64,000 nt of DNA, taken from contig CAJTUK010000005.1 in assembly GCA_910579525.1 (NCBI GenBank), positions 62,001 through 126,000 on the forward strand. The letters are read 5' to 3'. Shown here one piece after another: positions 41,501 through 48,280 of the stretch (position 1 is the stretch's first letter; every line of letters starts with the position of its first letter). The notes under the pieces were generated by a model. The model did not search any database and was not told where the DNA came from. It was given only the letters and a program-made list of their open reading frames with translations. The stretch comes from an uncultured Christensenella sp. (lineage in GTDB: Bacteria > Bacillota > Clostridia > Christensenellales > Borkfalkiaceae). Made by a program: the position numbers and the translations under genes.

Positions 41501-44135
41501 CGATAGTGGACTCGGAATTGCAAAAAGCAATATTCCCTATTCAGAGTATGACTACGACAGAGAAGATTTTTATAGTGCATCGGGCAACTCAAAATGCGAT
41601 TTGTTTATTTGCAAAGAAAATGGGAAGATTTATGTTCCGACAGAAAATGAATTGCAAATTTACAACGAGAAGTTCAACGAAGAAGATAAGGAAATAAGAG
41701 AGTTTCTTACTACGGTAGATAACGCTCTTGCCGATAGTGAAAAACCCAAAATTTATTATTCGTTTGACCGTTTGAAAGACGAAAACGGACTTGAATATTA
41801 TCAAGCGTTTACTATGGGGGACGACGGCGTTATTGAACCTGTTTTTCAGGACAAATTAAAAACTCGACAAGAATTGAATAGCAGATGGAAAAATCTTGAA
41901 GTTCTATTCTTGCCTACGCAACTTGTCCGTATAACGCTGGAAGAAATGAAAACTTTAAGTGAAAAATTTAATATAGAAAACAATAAAAAAATCGAGGAGA
42001 ATGAAATGGAAGATAAAGACAAGTATTTAACCGAAACGCCGCAGGGCTATAAAGTTTTGAGCATCATTAAAGACAGGGACGACAGAAATATTGCAATTAT
42101 TCAGAGGAAGAACGATTTTGTTGTTGCGGCACGCTATGACACAAGCGACGGAACATGGGGACAGGGAACATACGATTTCCCCACAGTGGAAGCGGCAGAA
42201 CAGTATAGGGGCGAGCATTACGGCAATGCGGCAAGACAGGACAACAGTAAATGGGTTGAAATTAACGTATCCAAAAATGCACTTATAAAAAGGTACGATA
42301 GAAGTTCTCATTTCCGTATGCCCACAACAAATAAGGAATTGCAGGAATATTCCTATTATTTATTCAACAACCGCATCAAAGAAAGCAGACAGCTTGTAGA
42401 TATGCAGAGCGACGGCAGAGAACTGTGCTACAAACTTTTATTTGAAGCTGACGATACGGTTATTATAAAAAACCGTAACGGCGATGTAAGAGAGTTTACG
42501 CCGCAGGAGTTTAAAGAGCTTGTCGGGGGTACATCAAATAAAGATTACGAGAGTAATTTCAATAAGGTAAAAATAAACCTTCCGAGAGAAGCGATTATCG
42601 GTACATATGATAAAACTACATTTATCGCCATGCCCACAAATAACGAAAAATACAAGGGCTACGGTTATTATGTCCCTAACTCCGTAATCGAAGAAGATAA
42701 GGAAAGCGAAAACGGGCGAATTAACGTGAGTGTAGGCGATAACTTCAAATTCACGTTAAAGAAGGGTGAAGAAAAGAAAGAGATTACGGCAGAATATCTC
42801 AGCGATATGGTCAGCGGCACAAACGCCGAAGATTATGAACGTGAGCCTACCGCATTGGACGATTATCGTGAGCAGGACGGCGACGAGGGCGATAAGAAAT
42901 GGTTTAATGTACCGTTCAGCGAAAAGGCATTTATCATTGAATACGATAATGTTGCGCTTTACAAAATGCCTAAGGGCGAATACGAGGGGAAGGCTTATTA
43001 CTTACCACACGGTATGTATAAAGAAAAAGCAAACGGTGAGGTATATTTGCGTATTCCCGAAGATTTTGAAATTCATTTGAAAGGCGGCGCGGACGGCGAA
43101 CAAATCGACCTTACGGCAGAACAGTTTATCGAAGCGTTAAAGGGTAAGACGGACGAGGACTACGAAAGCAAATACCGTCAACCGAGCGAAGAAGCGAAAA
43201 AGCAGTTTGAAAAGGTGGAAGCACGGCTTCGTAAGAACGTTCCCGAAGTTATGCGTAATAAACCGAATTGGGTTATCGTGCGTACAAGAGAAAATATGGA
43301 AACGGGCAGACTTGATAAATTCCTTATCGACACCCATACGGGTAAGTTTGCGGAGAGCAATAACCCCGAAACGTGGACGGACTTCGATACAGCTTGCAAG
43401 TATGCAAAAGAGAACGGTGGCGTTGCGCTTGCCTATGCGCTTGACGGCAAGGACAATATAGCTTGTATTGACCTTGACGGTTGCATTGAAAAGAACGGAG
43501 ATTTTTCGCCACTTGCTAAAAAAGTATTTGACAACTGCGACGGAACATACTGCGAAAAATCGGTAAGCGGAAAGGGCTTGCATTTCTTCGGGATTACAAA
43601 AGGCGCAGATTTAAGAGCGTTCAGTAAAGACGGGGATATGGAATATTATCAGGGCGGACACTTTATCGCAATGACGGGCGACGATTACGGCAATACCGAA
43701 CTTAAAAGTTTTGATACGCCCGAAATGAAAGCAATTCTCGAAAGTAAGCTCGAAAAGCGTACGGAGTGGAAAGGCGCAGGAACGGGCGTAGAGGGGCTTT
43801 CGTTATTAGACGACAGGGAAGTTCTTGATAAAGCGTTCGCATCGAAAAACGGAGAAAAAATCAGACAACTGTATAACGGCAGAGATTTGCAAAATAATCA
43901 TTCAAACAGCGATATGAGCCTTATGAATTATCTTGCGTTTTGGTGTAATCACGATATTGACCAGATGCTTCGCATCAACGCAACGAGCGGATTATTCCGT
44001 GCAGATAAACCGCAGAGTTATTACGAACATACGGCAATAAAGGCGGTAAAAGGAACGCCCGTTTATACACCGCCCAAAGCAAGCAATAATAAGCCGAGCG
44101 GTAACGGCAACGGTAGCGATAAAGGCGGAAAATAA
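32508..44135 (+). CDS. Giant methylase-helicase-primase protein (3875 residues)
   Basis: Domains in order: an ArdC-like start (WDAMGRRISKGRKGIAYY, 1-110); a MutS domain I (PPYYREYLKQ to MCGVPFHATEKYF, about 276-370); acidic linker; two related alpha-beta repeats (about 490-590 and 620-720); an adenine-methylase fold with EPSMGTGNFFG near 1018 and NVPFGGYG; an SNF2-type helicase with HHVVGSGKTYT near 1697, YIDEAHYYK near 1863 and QREGRIIRQG near 2200; LPD/DUF3849-like domains (2520-2830); three tandem repeats of about 100 residues (3248-3553); and an archaeo-eukaryotic primase-like domain with IACIDLDGC and SVSGKGLHFFG (3568-3750) plus a helical tail. Related elements carry shorter versions, often without the fused primase. 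The product likely processes and protects the transferred strand. ATG 32508 follows AAGGAGG. Confidence 0.88.
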   Translation: MSEINRLNTRNAAISAMLLDSENIKNFYRFIAQNPHINLHDACQIVIERPNATVCFSFDEWDAMGRRISKGRKGIAYYDYDGYKQYVFDVNDTHGDRRYLRPILPMKHLLVGLDELNITNYADDERSDYRKIHKGVQLYLKEQGELTGDDKKDGLKIEGIAYMLYCKTGFPKTAGIAFHGLPYSFKENTDFVKDLYILTDTIVEEIENAYQSRQQQPVKVIDDINEETISDEPTVSKPLIEQVSDLTEQIDDLTESIPVEQTKVQPEQDVKSVEQMDTSKLPPYYREYLKQERENPNRIIAIRVGDFYEFMNESAKTISQELDLTLTGRDVGLPERVPMCGVPFHATEKYFNKILANHELVVIEDYTKKSINIFPSEEEKQDERDKPELIEIEDNEPNPFDSEENDFIDDGYSEEDEQDSSEETSRDEDELAELEELIGEEQQVDKSKKVKRPAESTKKKENGIKDRKRKEKPQPTLLDLANPSQKKSRLEQIIEEELKRGSSFQDGKFRIFDKYNENPTVKTFVEFLKKEYGWGGHSGWGGICQEHSPKGLKIYLLGKQGEELENTFLKWPEVANRIADLIDDDNYLTEQDKKKYIEYRVEQNRLKEKAAEEQRQKNNLVKSVIVSASDERKQRILDEYAKTTQITEFGKFLFAEYGTNTESTDDYRVQYDAMGVWFTKYDTKGNTAFKVTLSWNEFAEKVCECIEDDNYIEAPEANEYDWDYLIDNAERGLSEITVSVGDVFLYKDKEVTIKELDSLYPGDVVIEYNEQTGNLKYAVTKNITEKELIQNGVRIKTATEQRISALVEYMVDYGTHNTEDGNSYLYFNDLPETEDFISDNAEAISYALERREEVADVAIIEEKEGNFFSVNFEIDYCPNIDEETRQEIEAESRDWDENKNTDLTDILNQTELGGAKQRFNNNIAAIKLVNKLYSENRNPTDAEKKVLARFVGWGGLSQAFDENNESWQKEYKELKELLPIADYEQAKGSTLNAYYTDKKVIDGIYAGLERLGVKGNNRILEPSMGTGNFFGFMPQEIANGSKLYGVELDNLTGMIATKLYPQANVQIKGFEDTSFPNCKFDVVVGNVPFGGYGVADSDYNRYNFKVHDYFLAKSIDKVKPNGLVAIVTSKGTMDKLNTSARKYVAERAELLGAIRLPNTAFKQTAGTEAVADILFFRKRNERKSDLTDEQWLSTGKTEEGFEINNYFIKHPEMVLGMLAEETGLYGGVDVTVKDDGRDLSEAIKTAIQNLPQGIYVNPEIAPEDDASEVDYNVKPMCYKTESGRLFMRVGEEMVEQPIPVFPKDAYQRIKAMIDLRESLHHILDIQIQGCSDEVLQREQIKLNAQYDRFVRQYGNINSQTNTRLFRDDGDSALLFACEDIDEETKAITKADIFNKRTIRPYVVPTSTDDCFEALQISKNERGKVDIAYIEELTGKDYDKVLFELGDTIFRNPDKVIAENEYSGFETAEEYLSGQVVDKLQRAKHYAAEHPEYQKNVAALEQVQPAPLTASEISVRLGATWVDKEYYKQFYCDLVGVYWHQYSDVELFYNPYDSSWRLDQKDGVRYNTQMKQKQVYGTTRAPAYRLFMDSMNQRATTIYDTVLDDDGKEKRVLNQAETIAAREKQNLIKEKFKEWIFNKPERREELEETYNRLFNRTRLPSYDGSYLKFPEMNPAIELKPHQKNAIHRIVTSPQSTLLHHVVGSGKTYTMAASIMKMRQLGLCKKAMVAVPNHLVRQWASEWRKLYPNAKLLIATKEDLEKDNRRQFVSKVAMGDWDGIIIAQSSFAKIPISYARQEKKLREEIHSIEETIARQWAENGMPRGAVKNLERIKKSRVAQLKKLMDDGKKDSVLDFESLGVDYLYIDEAHYYKNLFLFTKMNNVAGISNAASARASDLKLKCEYLQELHKNDKGVVFATGTPISNSMTEMYTMQTYLQPSTLEKAGITYFDGWAADFGETITSMELAPSGQGYRARTRFSKFTNLPELLTMYRSFADVQTADMVKLNVPEAERVVVNLKPSDTTIKLAEEIAARAERIYGGGVDSRIDNMLKVTSDGKKLALDPRCHIKGSEDEAESKLNECAQRIREIWEDTAESKGTQIVFCDLSTPKSRFEEYVYGTDFDAYNDLKYKLVQKGIPSNEIAFIHDANTEEQKQALFDSVNAGKIRVLIGSTEKCGAGTNVQKRLVALHHLDTPYRPSDLAQREGRIIRQGNTNDKVKIFTYVTERTFDSYSYQILENKQRFIAQIDRGDLTVREAEDIDETTLTYAEIKAITAANPKIKRKMEVDAEIARLRVLEGQYKKNLYSLQDKIRKDYPEDIKRQELLIERVQRDKELIPTNYADPEAFSISVQGTVYTDRKEGGKALTEALYASKPETVVAEYCGFKISINPMSALTNEREITLTGEGQYVIGISDSASGNLTRLDNFIEDFPKREERLKNRLKQLNDDLAIAKEQVEKPFEHTEHLQELISEQTQLNTELNLDKQEEVITDDESSDIDDGYYRALPTYSKAVTEVEMIDKEDKAAEISVIVLPDYDVSSGDMHEYGYTWDGMLPLKRQTALRLWGMGLQVYKLNSNDTETEIAKYEDLDDEHGLYGIEKPIWKRFCEHEKSVAYFAAKHEFADAAAIVTSGEMDYVESSNLENFINQNFEERYDLESYLADKGTPDSKELIAYTQMFLTDYSKRIWTEKLKEYGWIESDIPRALMRRLKNEEMQKCVKEIILSENQTTKVTEVTKESSTRNFLPVYLKSSEYAMEHGELDLFNTSHRASVECLKDISGAINENYHDNTLNKGFENELIEKHGIDRIKYVLATVIQEHEWDGRYSKQNKEWAKTIPISESAIESGRLNTNTHQGLIDLFTDRIRKMEKTMERTANQAFNFDSITRADKQVYYSVVLQIGEDKKPAYNAYILNRETGVLEYFDGNYSSDIALAATVEQTADWLYPEYQFIEKQPPELSGMSNNILRRLKLGEFEYGGYRFVPYREFNDKEKAMSLKEMTPYLSSDSGLGIAKSNIPYSEYDYDREDFYSASGNSKCDLFICKENGKIYVPTENELQIYNEKFNEEDKEIREFLTTVDNALADSEKPKIYYSFDRLKDENGLEYYQAFTMGDDGVIEPVFQDKLKTRQELNSRWKNLEVLFLPTQLVRITLEEMKTLSEKFNIENNKKIEENEMEDKDKYLTETPQGYKVLSIIKDRDDRNIAIIQRKNDFVVAARYDTSDGTWGQGTYDFPTVEAAEQYRGEHYGNAARQDNSKWVEINVSKNALIKRYDRSSHFRMPTTNKELQEYSYYLFNNRIKESRQLVDMQSDGRELCYKLLFEADDTVIIKNRNGDVREFTPQEFKELVGGTSNKDYESNFNKVKINLPREAIIGTYDKTTFIAMPTNNEKYKGYGYYVPNSVIEEDKESENGRINVSVGDNFKFTLKKGEEKKEITAEYLSDMVSGTNAEDYEREPTALDDYREQDGDEGDKKWFNVPFSEKAFIIEYDNVALYKMPKGEYEGKAYYLPHGMYKEKANGEVYLRIPEDFEIHLKGGADGEQIDLTAEQFIEALKGKTDEDYESKYRQPSEEAKKQFEKVEARLRKNVPEVMRNKPNWVIVRTRENMETGRLDKFLIDTHTGKFAESNNPETWTDFDTACKYAKENGGVALAYALDGKDNIACIDLDGCIEKNGDFSPLAKKVFDNCDGTYCEKSVSGKGLHFFGITKGADLRAFSKDGDMEYYQGGHFIAMTGDDYGNTELKSFDTPEMKAILESKLEKRTEWKGAGTGVEGLSLLDDREVLDKAFASKNGEKIRQLYNGRDLQNNHSNSDMSLMNYLAFWCNHDIDQMLRINATSGLFRADKPQSYYEHTAIKAVKGTPVYTPPKASNNKPSGNGNGSDKGGK
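40034..40046 (+). promoter_or_regulatory. Internal ribosome site and in-frame ATG in the giant gene
   Basis: GGAGG (40034-40038), five bases, then ATG (40044), in frame at residue 2513. It falls just after the helicase and before the LPD-type domains, a domain border. Use of this start would give a separate 1363-residue protein. Confidence 0.45.
41994..42008 (+). promoter_or_regulatory. Second internal ribosome site and in-frame ATG
   Basis: GAGGAG (41994-41999), six bases, then ATG (42006), in frame at residue 3167. It falls right before the tandem repeats and primase. The 709-residue product would be a free-standing primase. It looks like the start of a formerly separate gene. Confidence 0.5.
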
Positions 44136-44143
44136 AAAAGAAA

Positions 44144-44172
44144 CTCGGCTACGGTTGTTAGCCGTAGCCGAG
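44144..44172 (-). terminator. Terminator of the minus-strand DUF3990 unit
   Basis: An 11-bp perfect GC-rich stem (44144-44154 with 44162-44172) is followed by a long T run only on the minus strand. It should stop the leftward unit but let rightward core transcription pass. Confidence 0.85.
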
Positions 44173-44176
44173 AAAA

Positions 44177-44407
44177 TTACTGTTCAACTTGTATGAGTTT
44201 TCCGTTTTTCTTTTCGTTTTTGTAGAGTTCATAGACATAGGCGGCGCTATCACGGTAAAGCCCTGTTCCTTGCTCTGTAAGTTTTTTAAACGTAATAGAG
44301 TTATAAAATTCATCCATTGCTAAATCGTATTCGATACCTGTATCTTCAACAATAAAGCCGATAATATCCTGAATATTAAGCTCTGTTAAAAATTTTACTT
44401 TATCCAT
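44177..44407 (-). CDS. Small partner protein of the DUF3990 unit
   Basis: The protein has 76 residues, alpha-helical. It reads MDKVKFLTELNIQDIIGFIV and TGLYRDSAAYVYELYKNEKK, the latter a pattern I have seen beside DUF3990 genes. It is the last gene of a three-gene minus-strand unit and overlaps the DUF3990 gene by 13 bases. Function unknown; it may help neutralise the DUF3990 protein. Confidence 0.6.
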   Translation of the reverse strand: MDKVKFLTELNIQDIIGFIVEDTGIEYDLAMDEFYNSITFKKLTEQGTGLYRDSAAYVYELYKNEKKNGKLIQVEQ

Positions 44408-44907
44408 TGCACACCAACCTTTTTAAGAAGTGCGACGGCAGCTTTTGTATGGAACGAATATTGGTTATTCGGTGCTACATATTCCATTTCTTTCAACAGA
44501 ACATTAGCATCGATATAGCCACGTTTATAACGCTGAATAAGAGTGGTTAAAGTATCGTTAGCGACAGGTCCGTAAACTACTTCATATTTATTATCGGTAT
44601 TGCAAAGAGAGTTTGTGTGGTCGTTAAAATCACGGTTTCGATTATTAATTATGAAAACTGCCCATTCTTGCGTAGCTTTATCGAATACTTTAATTTTTAA
44701 ATTTGGAAGCAAGAGAATATTGTCCGGAACGTCATAAGTAATAACGCAAGGCGTTCCACCGAAAATACGGCTCTTTTTTATAGCCATAGCTTGGGCTTGG
44801 TCAAAAAGGGTTGTTGTGTAAAAGCCTTTGCCGAAATCCTTATAAGGTTGGCATTTATCAATATCGATATTATCAATATCGATATTAGTTCCGTGATATA
44901 AAATCAT
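44395..44907 (-). CDS. DUF3990 protein, ADP-ribosyltransferase-like
   Basis: The start MILYHGTNIDIDNIDI and the block KDFGKGFYTTTLFDQAQAMA are the DUF3990 signatures. The H of YHGT and the Y of FYTT sit where ADP-ribosyltransferase folds bind NAD, and the family is thought to share that fold. A catalytic Glu cannot be placed by eye. 170 residues, complete. It is flanked by a DUF3791 gene (overlap 4 bases) and a small partner, a fixed trio on many gut elements. A toxin role with neighbours as antitoxins is likely from this linkage but not shown by the sequence. Confidence 0.8.
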   Translation of the reverse strand: MILYHGTNIDIDNIDIDKCQPYKDFGKGFYTTTLFDQAQAMAIKKSRIFGGTPCVITYDVPDNILLLPNLKIKVFDKATQEWAVFIINNRNRDFNDHTNSLCNTDNKYEVVYGPVANDTLTTLIQRYKRGYIDANVLLKEMEYVAPNNQYSFHTKAAVALLKKVGVQWIK

Positions 44908-45128
44908 GCGATATTACCCCCGTTTCGTAAACAAACGGCGGCAAGGTCGTCAACGGCATCATCTATTGACTGTAAGTGCATAGCATCATAGCAATCTTTC
45001 ATAAGTGCAATGCCACCATACTTTTTAAGATAGGAATAGGCGGCGTGAATAGACAGGGAATATCTTTCTGAAAATTCCCCTATGCACATAACGGTATATT
45101 CAATTCTGTTTTTGATTTCTTTACTCAT
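44904..45128 (-). CDS. DUF3791 protein, first gene of the unit
   Basis: 74 residues: CIGEFSERYSLSIHAAYSYL and KKYGGIALMKDCYDAMHLQS are the DUF3791 pattern. It is small, helical and encoded first, as antitoxins often are. It has its own near-consensus promoter (45158-45186). Translation of DUF3990 is coupled by a 4-base overlap. Confidence 0.78.
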   Translation of the reverse strand: MSKEIKNRIEYTVMCIGEFSERYSLSIHAAYSYLKKYGGIALMKDCYDAMHLQSIDDAVDDLAAVCLRNGGNIA

Positions 45129-45157
45129 AAAATACCGCCCAAAAACTTCTTAAACTT

Positions 45158-45186
45158 ATTATAAACGAAAAACAAGAAAATTTCAA
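45158..45186 (-). promoter_or_regulatory. Promoter of the DUF3791-DUF3990 unit
   Basis: On the minus strand: TTGAAA (45186-45181), 17 bases, TATAAT (45163-45158). It drives the unit against the direction of the surrounding core operon. Confidence 0.75.
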
Positions 45187-45213
45187 GTGTTAGAACAAAT
45201 AAAGGAGGACAAT

Positions 45214-45372
45214 TTGAAAAAGAAAAAACACACAGTACCCGAAATCGTAATTCCTGTTGGATATGACATAGCTGACATACTTGATATGGACGATAGCGAC
45301 TTCGGGGACGAACAGCCTATTCTCATAGAGGAGGTAAAGTTACGATTTGAGCGAAACGGCAACGAACAATAA
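45214..45372 (+). CDS. Small acidic protein before ArdC
   Basis: 52 residues from TTG at 45214, placed 5 bases after AAAGGAGG; a GTG at 45187 is in frame but lies before that site. The product is a basic start (KKKKHT) followed by an acidic body (DILDMDDSDFGDEQP). It overlaps the ardC-like gene by 26 bases. Short proteins at this place are common in related elements; function unknown. Confidence 0.6.
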   Translation: MKKKKHTVPEIVIPVGYDIADILDMDDSDFGDEQPILIEEVKLRFERNGNEQ

Positions 45373-47155
45373 AATCTACGATAAACTTACACCGCAGAGA
45401 AAACAGCTTGTAGACATAATACTTGCAAACCTTGAAAAAGGTGTAGGTCTTTGGAAACAGGGTTGGTTAGGCGGTGCGCCTAAATCCGGCATAACGGGTA
45501 AACCGTACAGAGGTATAAACAGGCTATTTTTGTCTGCGGCTACAATGGAAAAAGGTTATTCGGACAACCGTTGGGTTACGTTTAACCAAATGGAAGATAA
45601 GGGTTGGAGTTTTAAGCGAAACGAAGAAGGCGAAAGTCTTGGGAAGGGAGCAGGCGTTGCAATAGAGTTCTACGAACTTCGGGACAAGGAAACGAAAAAG
45701 CCGTTCGACAGACGAACGTTAGACGGTATGACGAGAGCCGAGCAGGAAGAATATATGGACGAAAACGTATATCCTATCCGCAAATATTACAGGGTTTTTA
45801 ACGGCGATGTTATCGAGGGTATTCCCGAACGAGTTAAAGCTGAACGGGACGAGAGCGGTTACAGTAAACGTGCGGAGAAAATTATCGGCACTTGGAGTGA
45901 TACCGAAGCCCGAATTTATTTCGGCGGTACGGAAGCGTTTTATTTACCCGAAAAGGACGAGATACACGTTCCGAACAGGGAAGCGTTTTTTGATAATCAA
46001 GAGTTCTACTCAACGACATTGCACGAAATCGGACATAGTACGGGACATAAATCACGGCTTAATAGAAACTTGAACGGGGGGAAAGGAACGCCTGATTATG
46101 CCATAGAAGAATTAAGGGCGGAAATTGCTTCAATGTTTATAGCGCAAGATTTGGAACTTACGGCAAATGAAAGCCATATCCAAAACAATAGCGCATACAT
46201 ACAGCATTGGAAATCGAAGATAACCGAAAATCCGAACGTGCTTTTCACGGCAATAGCCGATGCGGAAAAGATAACGAAGTTCGTTATGGCAAAAGAAAAT
46301 GTTGCCGATAATGCGGCGGTAGAAACGGAAGAAGAATTTATGGAAACCGTATCAGAAAAAGCCGAGTTTGATACGGAAGCAGAACGTGAAGTAAAACCTA
46401 CGATAGAAGAAATGGCGGCAAACACCAAAGTTGAATATTACGGCGTTTATTGCGAAACGGACGAGGACGACGAAACAAAGTATAGCATATTCCGAATTGC
46501 GGAAATGGGATGTGTGAAAAAAGTAGGCGACGAATATTCGAGCAGGGAAGAATGTATTAAGCGGTTTAAAAACCGTAGCGAGTACGTTGATAAAACTTTA
46601 CAAGAAATTACTCTGCGTGAGTTGCAAGATGTAAGCACTTTGAGATATTCGTTACAAGAAGCCGAACGGGAAAAGAAAGAGAAGATAGAACGGCTTTCCA
46701 AAATCGAAGCAGAAAAAAGCGAAGTCTTTTTACCGCCAAGCGAAGTTGCGGGAACTATGTTGGAAACCGTTGCTACGGTTGCCGTCGTTGATATGACAAA
46801 CAGAGGAATAGACAGCCTTACGAATATGGACGACAGAGATATAGTCGAGCGAGCAGGAAGGACAAAGCACGGCGAAAAATTTATGTCGCTTTTTAACGGC
46901 GAATCGCCCCTTAAATCAGAAGAACAGAACGAACGCTCTCTTATGTCAAGAATAATCATGCAGACGAATAAGCCTGAACAAATTATGCGAATTTTTAAGG
47001 CATCGGGGCAATTTAGGGAAAGTAAGCCAAATTCGTACTATGAAAAGATGTTAAGGGAAGAAATTAAGTTTGTTGAGGGCTTGCGTTCAAAACCTTCATT
47101 AATGCCTGCGACACAGAGTGGAAATCGAAATCGGTTCTCGAACGCAAAAAGCTGA
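45347..47155 (+). CDS. ardC: ArdC-like antirestriction protein with zincin domain
   Basis: This 602-residue protein has the N-terminal single-strand-DNA-binding domain of ArdC (GLWKQGWLGGAPKSGITGKP, then YRGINRLFLSAA) and a metallopeptidase-like domain with the zinc motif TTLHEIGHSTGH (His226, Glu227, His230). ArdC coats incoming DNA and shields it from restriction enzymes. The C-terminal part (about 505-590) repeats a helical module (GEKFMSLFNGESPLKSEEQN) also found at the end of the giant primase protein, so the two may share a binding partner. The start is TTG, 11 bases after GAGGAGGT. The stop overlaps the next ATG (TGATG). Confidence 0.88.
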   Translation: MSETATNNKIYDKLTPQRKQLVDIILANLEKGVGLWKQGWLGGAPKSGITGKPYRGINRLFLSAATMEKGYSDNRWVTFNQMEDKGWSFKRNEEGESLGKGAGVAIEFYELRDKETKKPFDRRTLDGMTRAEQEEYMDENVYPIRKYYRVFNGDVIEGIPERVKAERDESGYSKRAEKIIGTWSDTEARIYFGGTEAFYLPEKDEIHVPNREAFFDNQEFYSTTLHEIGHSTGHKSRLNRNLNGGKGTPDYAIEELRAEIASMFIAQDLELTANESHIQNNSAYIQHWKSKITENPNVLFTAIADAEKITKFVMAKENVADNAAVETEEEFMETVSEKAEFDTEAEREVKPTIEEMAANTKVEYYGVYCETDEDDETKYSIFRIAEMGCVKKVGDEYSSREECIKRFKNRSEYVDKTLQEITLRELQDVSTLRYSLQEAEREKKEKIERLSKIEAEKSEVFLPPSEVAGTMLETVATVAVVDMTNRGIDSLTNMDDRDIVERAGRTKHGEKFMSLFNGESPLKSEEQNERSLMSRIIMQTNKPEQIMRIFKASGQFRESKPNSYYEKMLREEIKFVEGLRSKPSLMPATQSGNRNRFSNAKS

Positions 47156-47706
47156 TGTTTACGGATATTTATAAAACGGATAAAAAATATTCCGTTATTT
47201 ATGCAGACCCCCCGTGGTTTTTCAAAACTTATTCGGTTAAAGGAAAAATGTTCGGGGCGGAACGACATTATCCTACAATGCAAAAAGAAGAAATACAAAA
47301 TGTACCCGTTAAAAAATTATCGGATAAAAATTGTGTGTTGTTTTTATGGGTAACGGCACCGTGTTTAATCGAAGGTATTGAGCTTATAACGGCGTGGGGA
47401 TTTAAATATAAAACGGTTGCATTTACTTGGGTAAAGCAGAACAAAAAGAGCGACGGACTATTTACGGGAATGGGATATTACACGAGAGCTAACGCCGAAT
47501 ATTGCTTATTGGCAACGAAAGGGAAAATATTAGAGCGTAAATCGCATGGTGTACACTCAGTTGTGCTGTCGCATATAGAACGGCACAGTAAGAAGCCGGA
47601 TGAAGTAAGGGACAGAATAGTAAGATTATTCGGAGATGTGCCAAGAATTGAACTTTTTGCAAGACAATATGCTACGGGTTGGGATTGTTGGGGGAACGAG
47701 GTGTAA
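47155..47706 (+). CDS. MT-A70-family adenine methyltransferase, first copy
   Basis: 183 residues. The catalytic DPPW motif is in VIYADPPWFF near residue 17, followed by KNCVLFLWVTAP and FKYKTVAFTWVKQ, the MT-A70 core; HSKKPDEVRDRIVRLFGD closes the domain. These enzymes make N6-methyladenine in DNA; on elements and phages they protect against restriction. It overlaps ardC (TGATG) and is followed after 2 bases by a paralogue of similar length, so it is one of a tandem pair. Confidence 0.9.
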   Translation: MFTDIYKTDKKYSVIYADPPWFFKTYSVKGKMFGAERHYPTMQKEEIQNVPVKKLSDKNCVLFLWVTAPCLIEGIELITAWGFKYKTVAFTWVKQNKKSDGLFTGMGYYTRANAEYCLLATKGKILERKSHGVHSVVLSHIERHSKKPDEVRDRIVRLFGDVPRIELFARQYATGWDCWGNEV

Positions 47707-47708
47707 CG

Positions 47709-48263
47709 GTGCTTACGGATATATACAGTACAGATAAAAAGTACGGCATTATTTACGCCGACCCACCGTGGATGTACAACAAACGCAACAAGAATACAAA
47801 ATTCGGCGGCGGTGCAGGTGGACATTATCCGTTAATGACAACCGAAGAAATAGCAACGTTGCCTATACCGAAAATAACAGCGAAAAATTGTGCCTTGTTT
47901 TTATGGACAACCTTTCCATATTTAAAAGAACAGATAAGCATTATAGAACGTTGGGGTTTTACATATAAGACGCTTGGGTTTAGTTGGATAAAGACAAATC
48001 CGAAGAACGGTAAGCCGTTTTTTGGAGTGGGGTATTACGCAAAGAGTAATTGTGAAGTGTGCTTGTTAGGTATAAAAGGCAGAATGAAAGCGGTAAGCAA
48101 TAAAGTATCGAGTTGCTTAATATCTGCAAGGCGTGAACACAGCAGGAAGCCTGACGAAGCACGGGAAAGAATAGTAGAGTTATTCGGAGATATACCGAGA
48201 ATAGAATTGTTTGCGAGAGAACAGGTAAACGGGTGGGATTGTTGGGGAAATCAAGTAAGCTAA
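47709..48263 (+). CDS. MT-A70-family adenine methyltransferase, second copy
   Basis: 184 residues from GTG at 47709, just after the stop of the first copy. DPPW lies in IIYADPPWMYNK, with CALFLWTTFPYLKE and YKTLGFSWIKTN. The two copies are alike over their full length (both end GWDCWGN) but clearly diverged, so this is an old duplication rather than a repeat error. They may differ in target sequence or work as a heterodimer, as METTL3/METTL14-type pairs do; both keep DPPW, which argues for two active enzymes. Confidence 0.88.
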   Translation: MLTDIYSTDKKYGIIYADPPWMYNKRNKNTKFGGGAGGHYPLMTTEEIATLPIPKITAKNCALFLWTTFPYLKEQISIIERWGFTYKTLGFSWIKTNPKNGKPFFGVGYYAKSNCEVCLLGIKGRMKAVSNKVSSCLISARREHSRKPDEARERIVELFGDIPRIELFAREQVNGWDCWGNQVS

Positions 48264-48280
48264 TAAATTCGGAGGAAATA

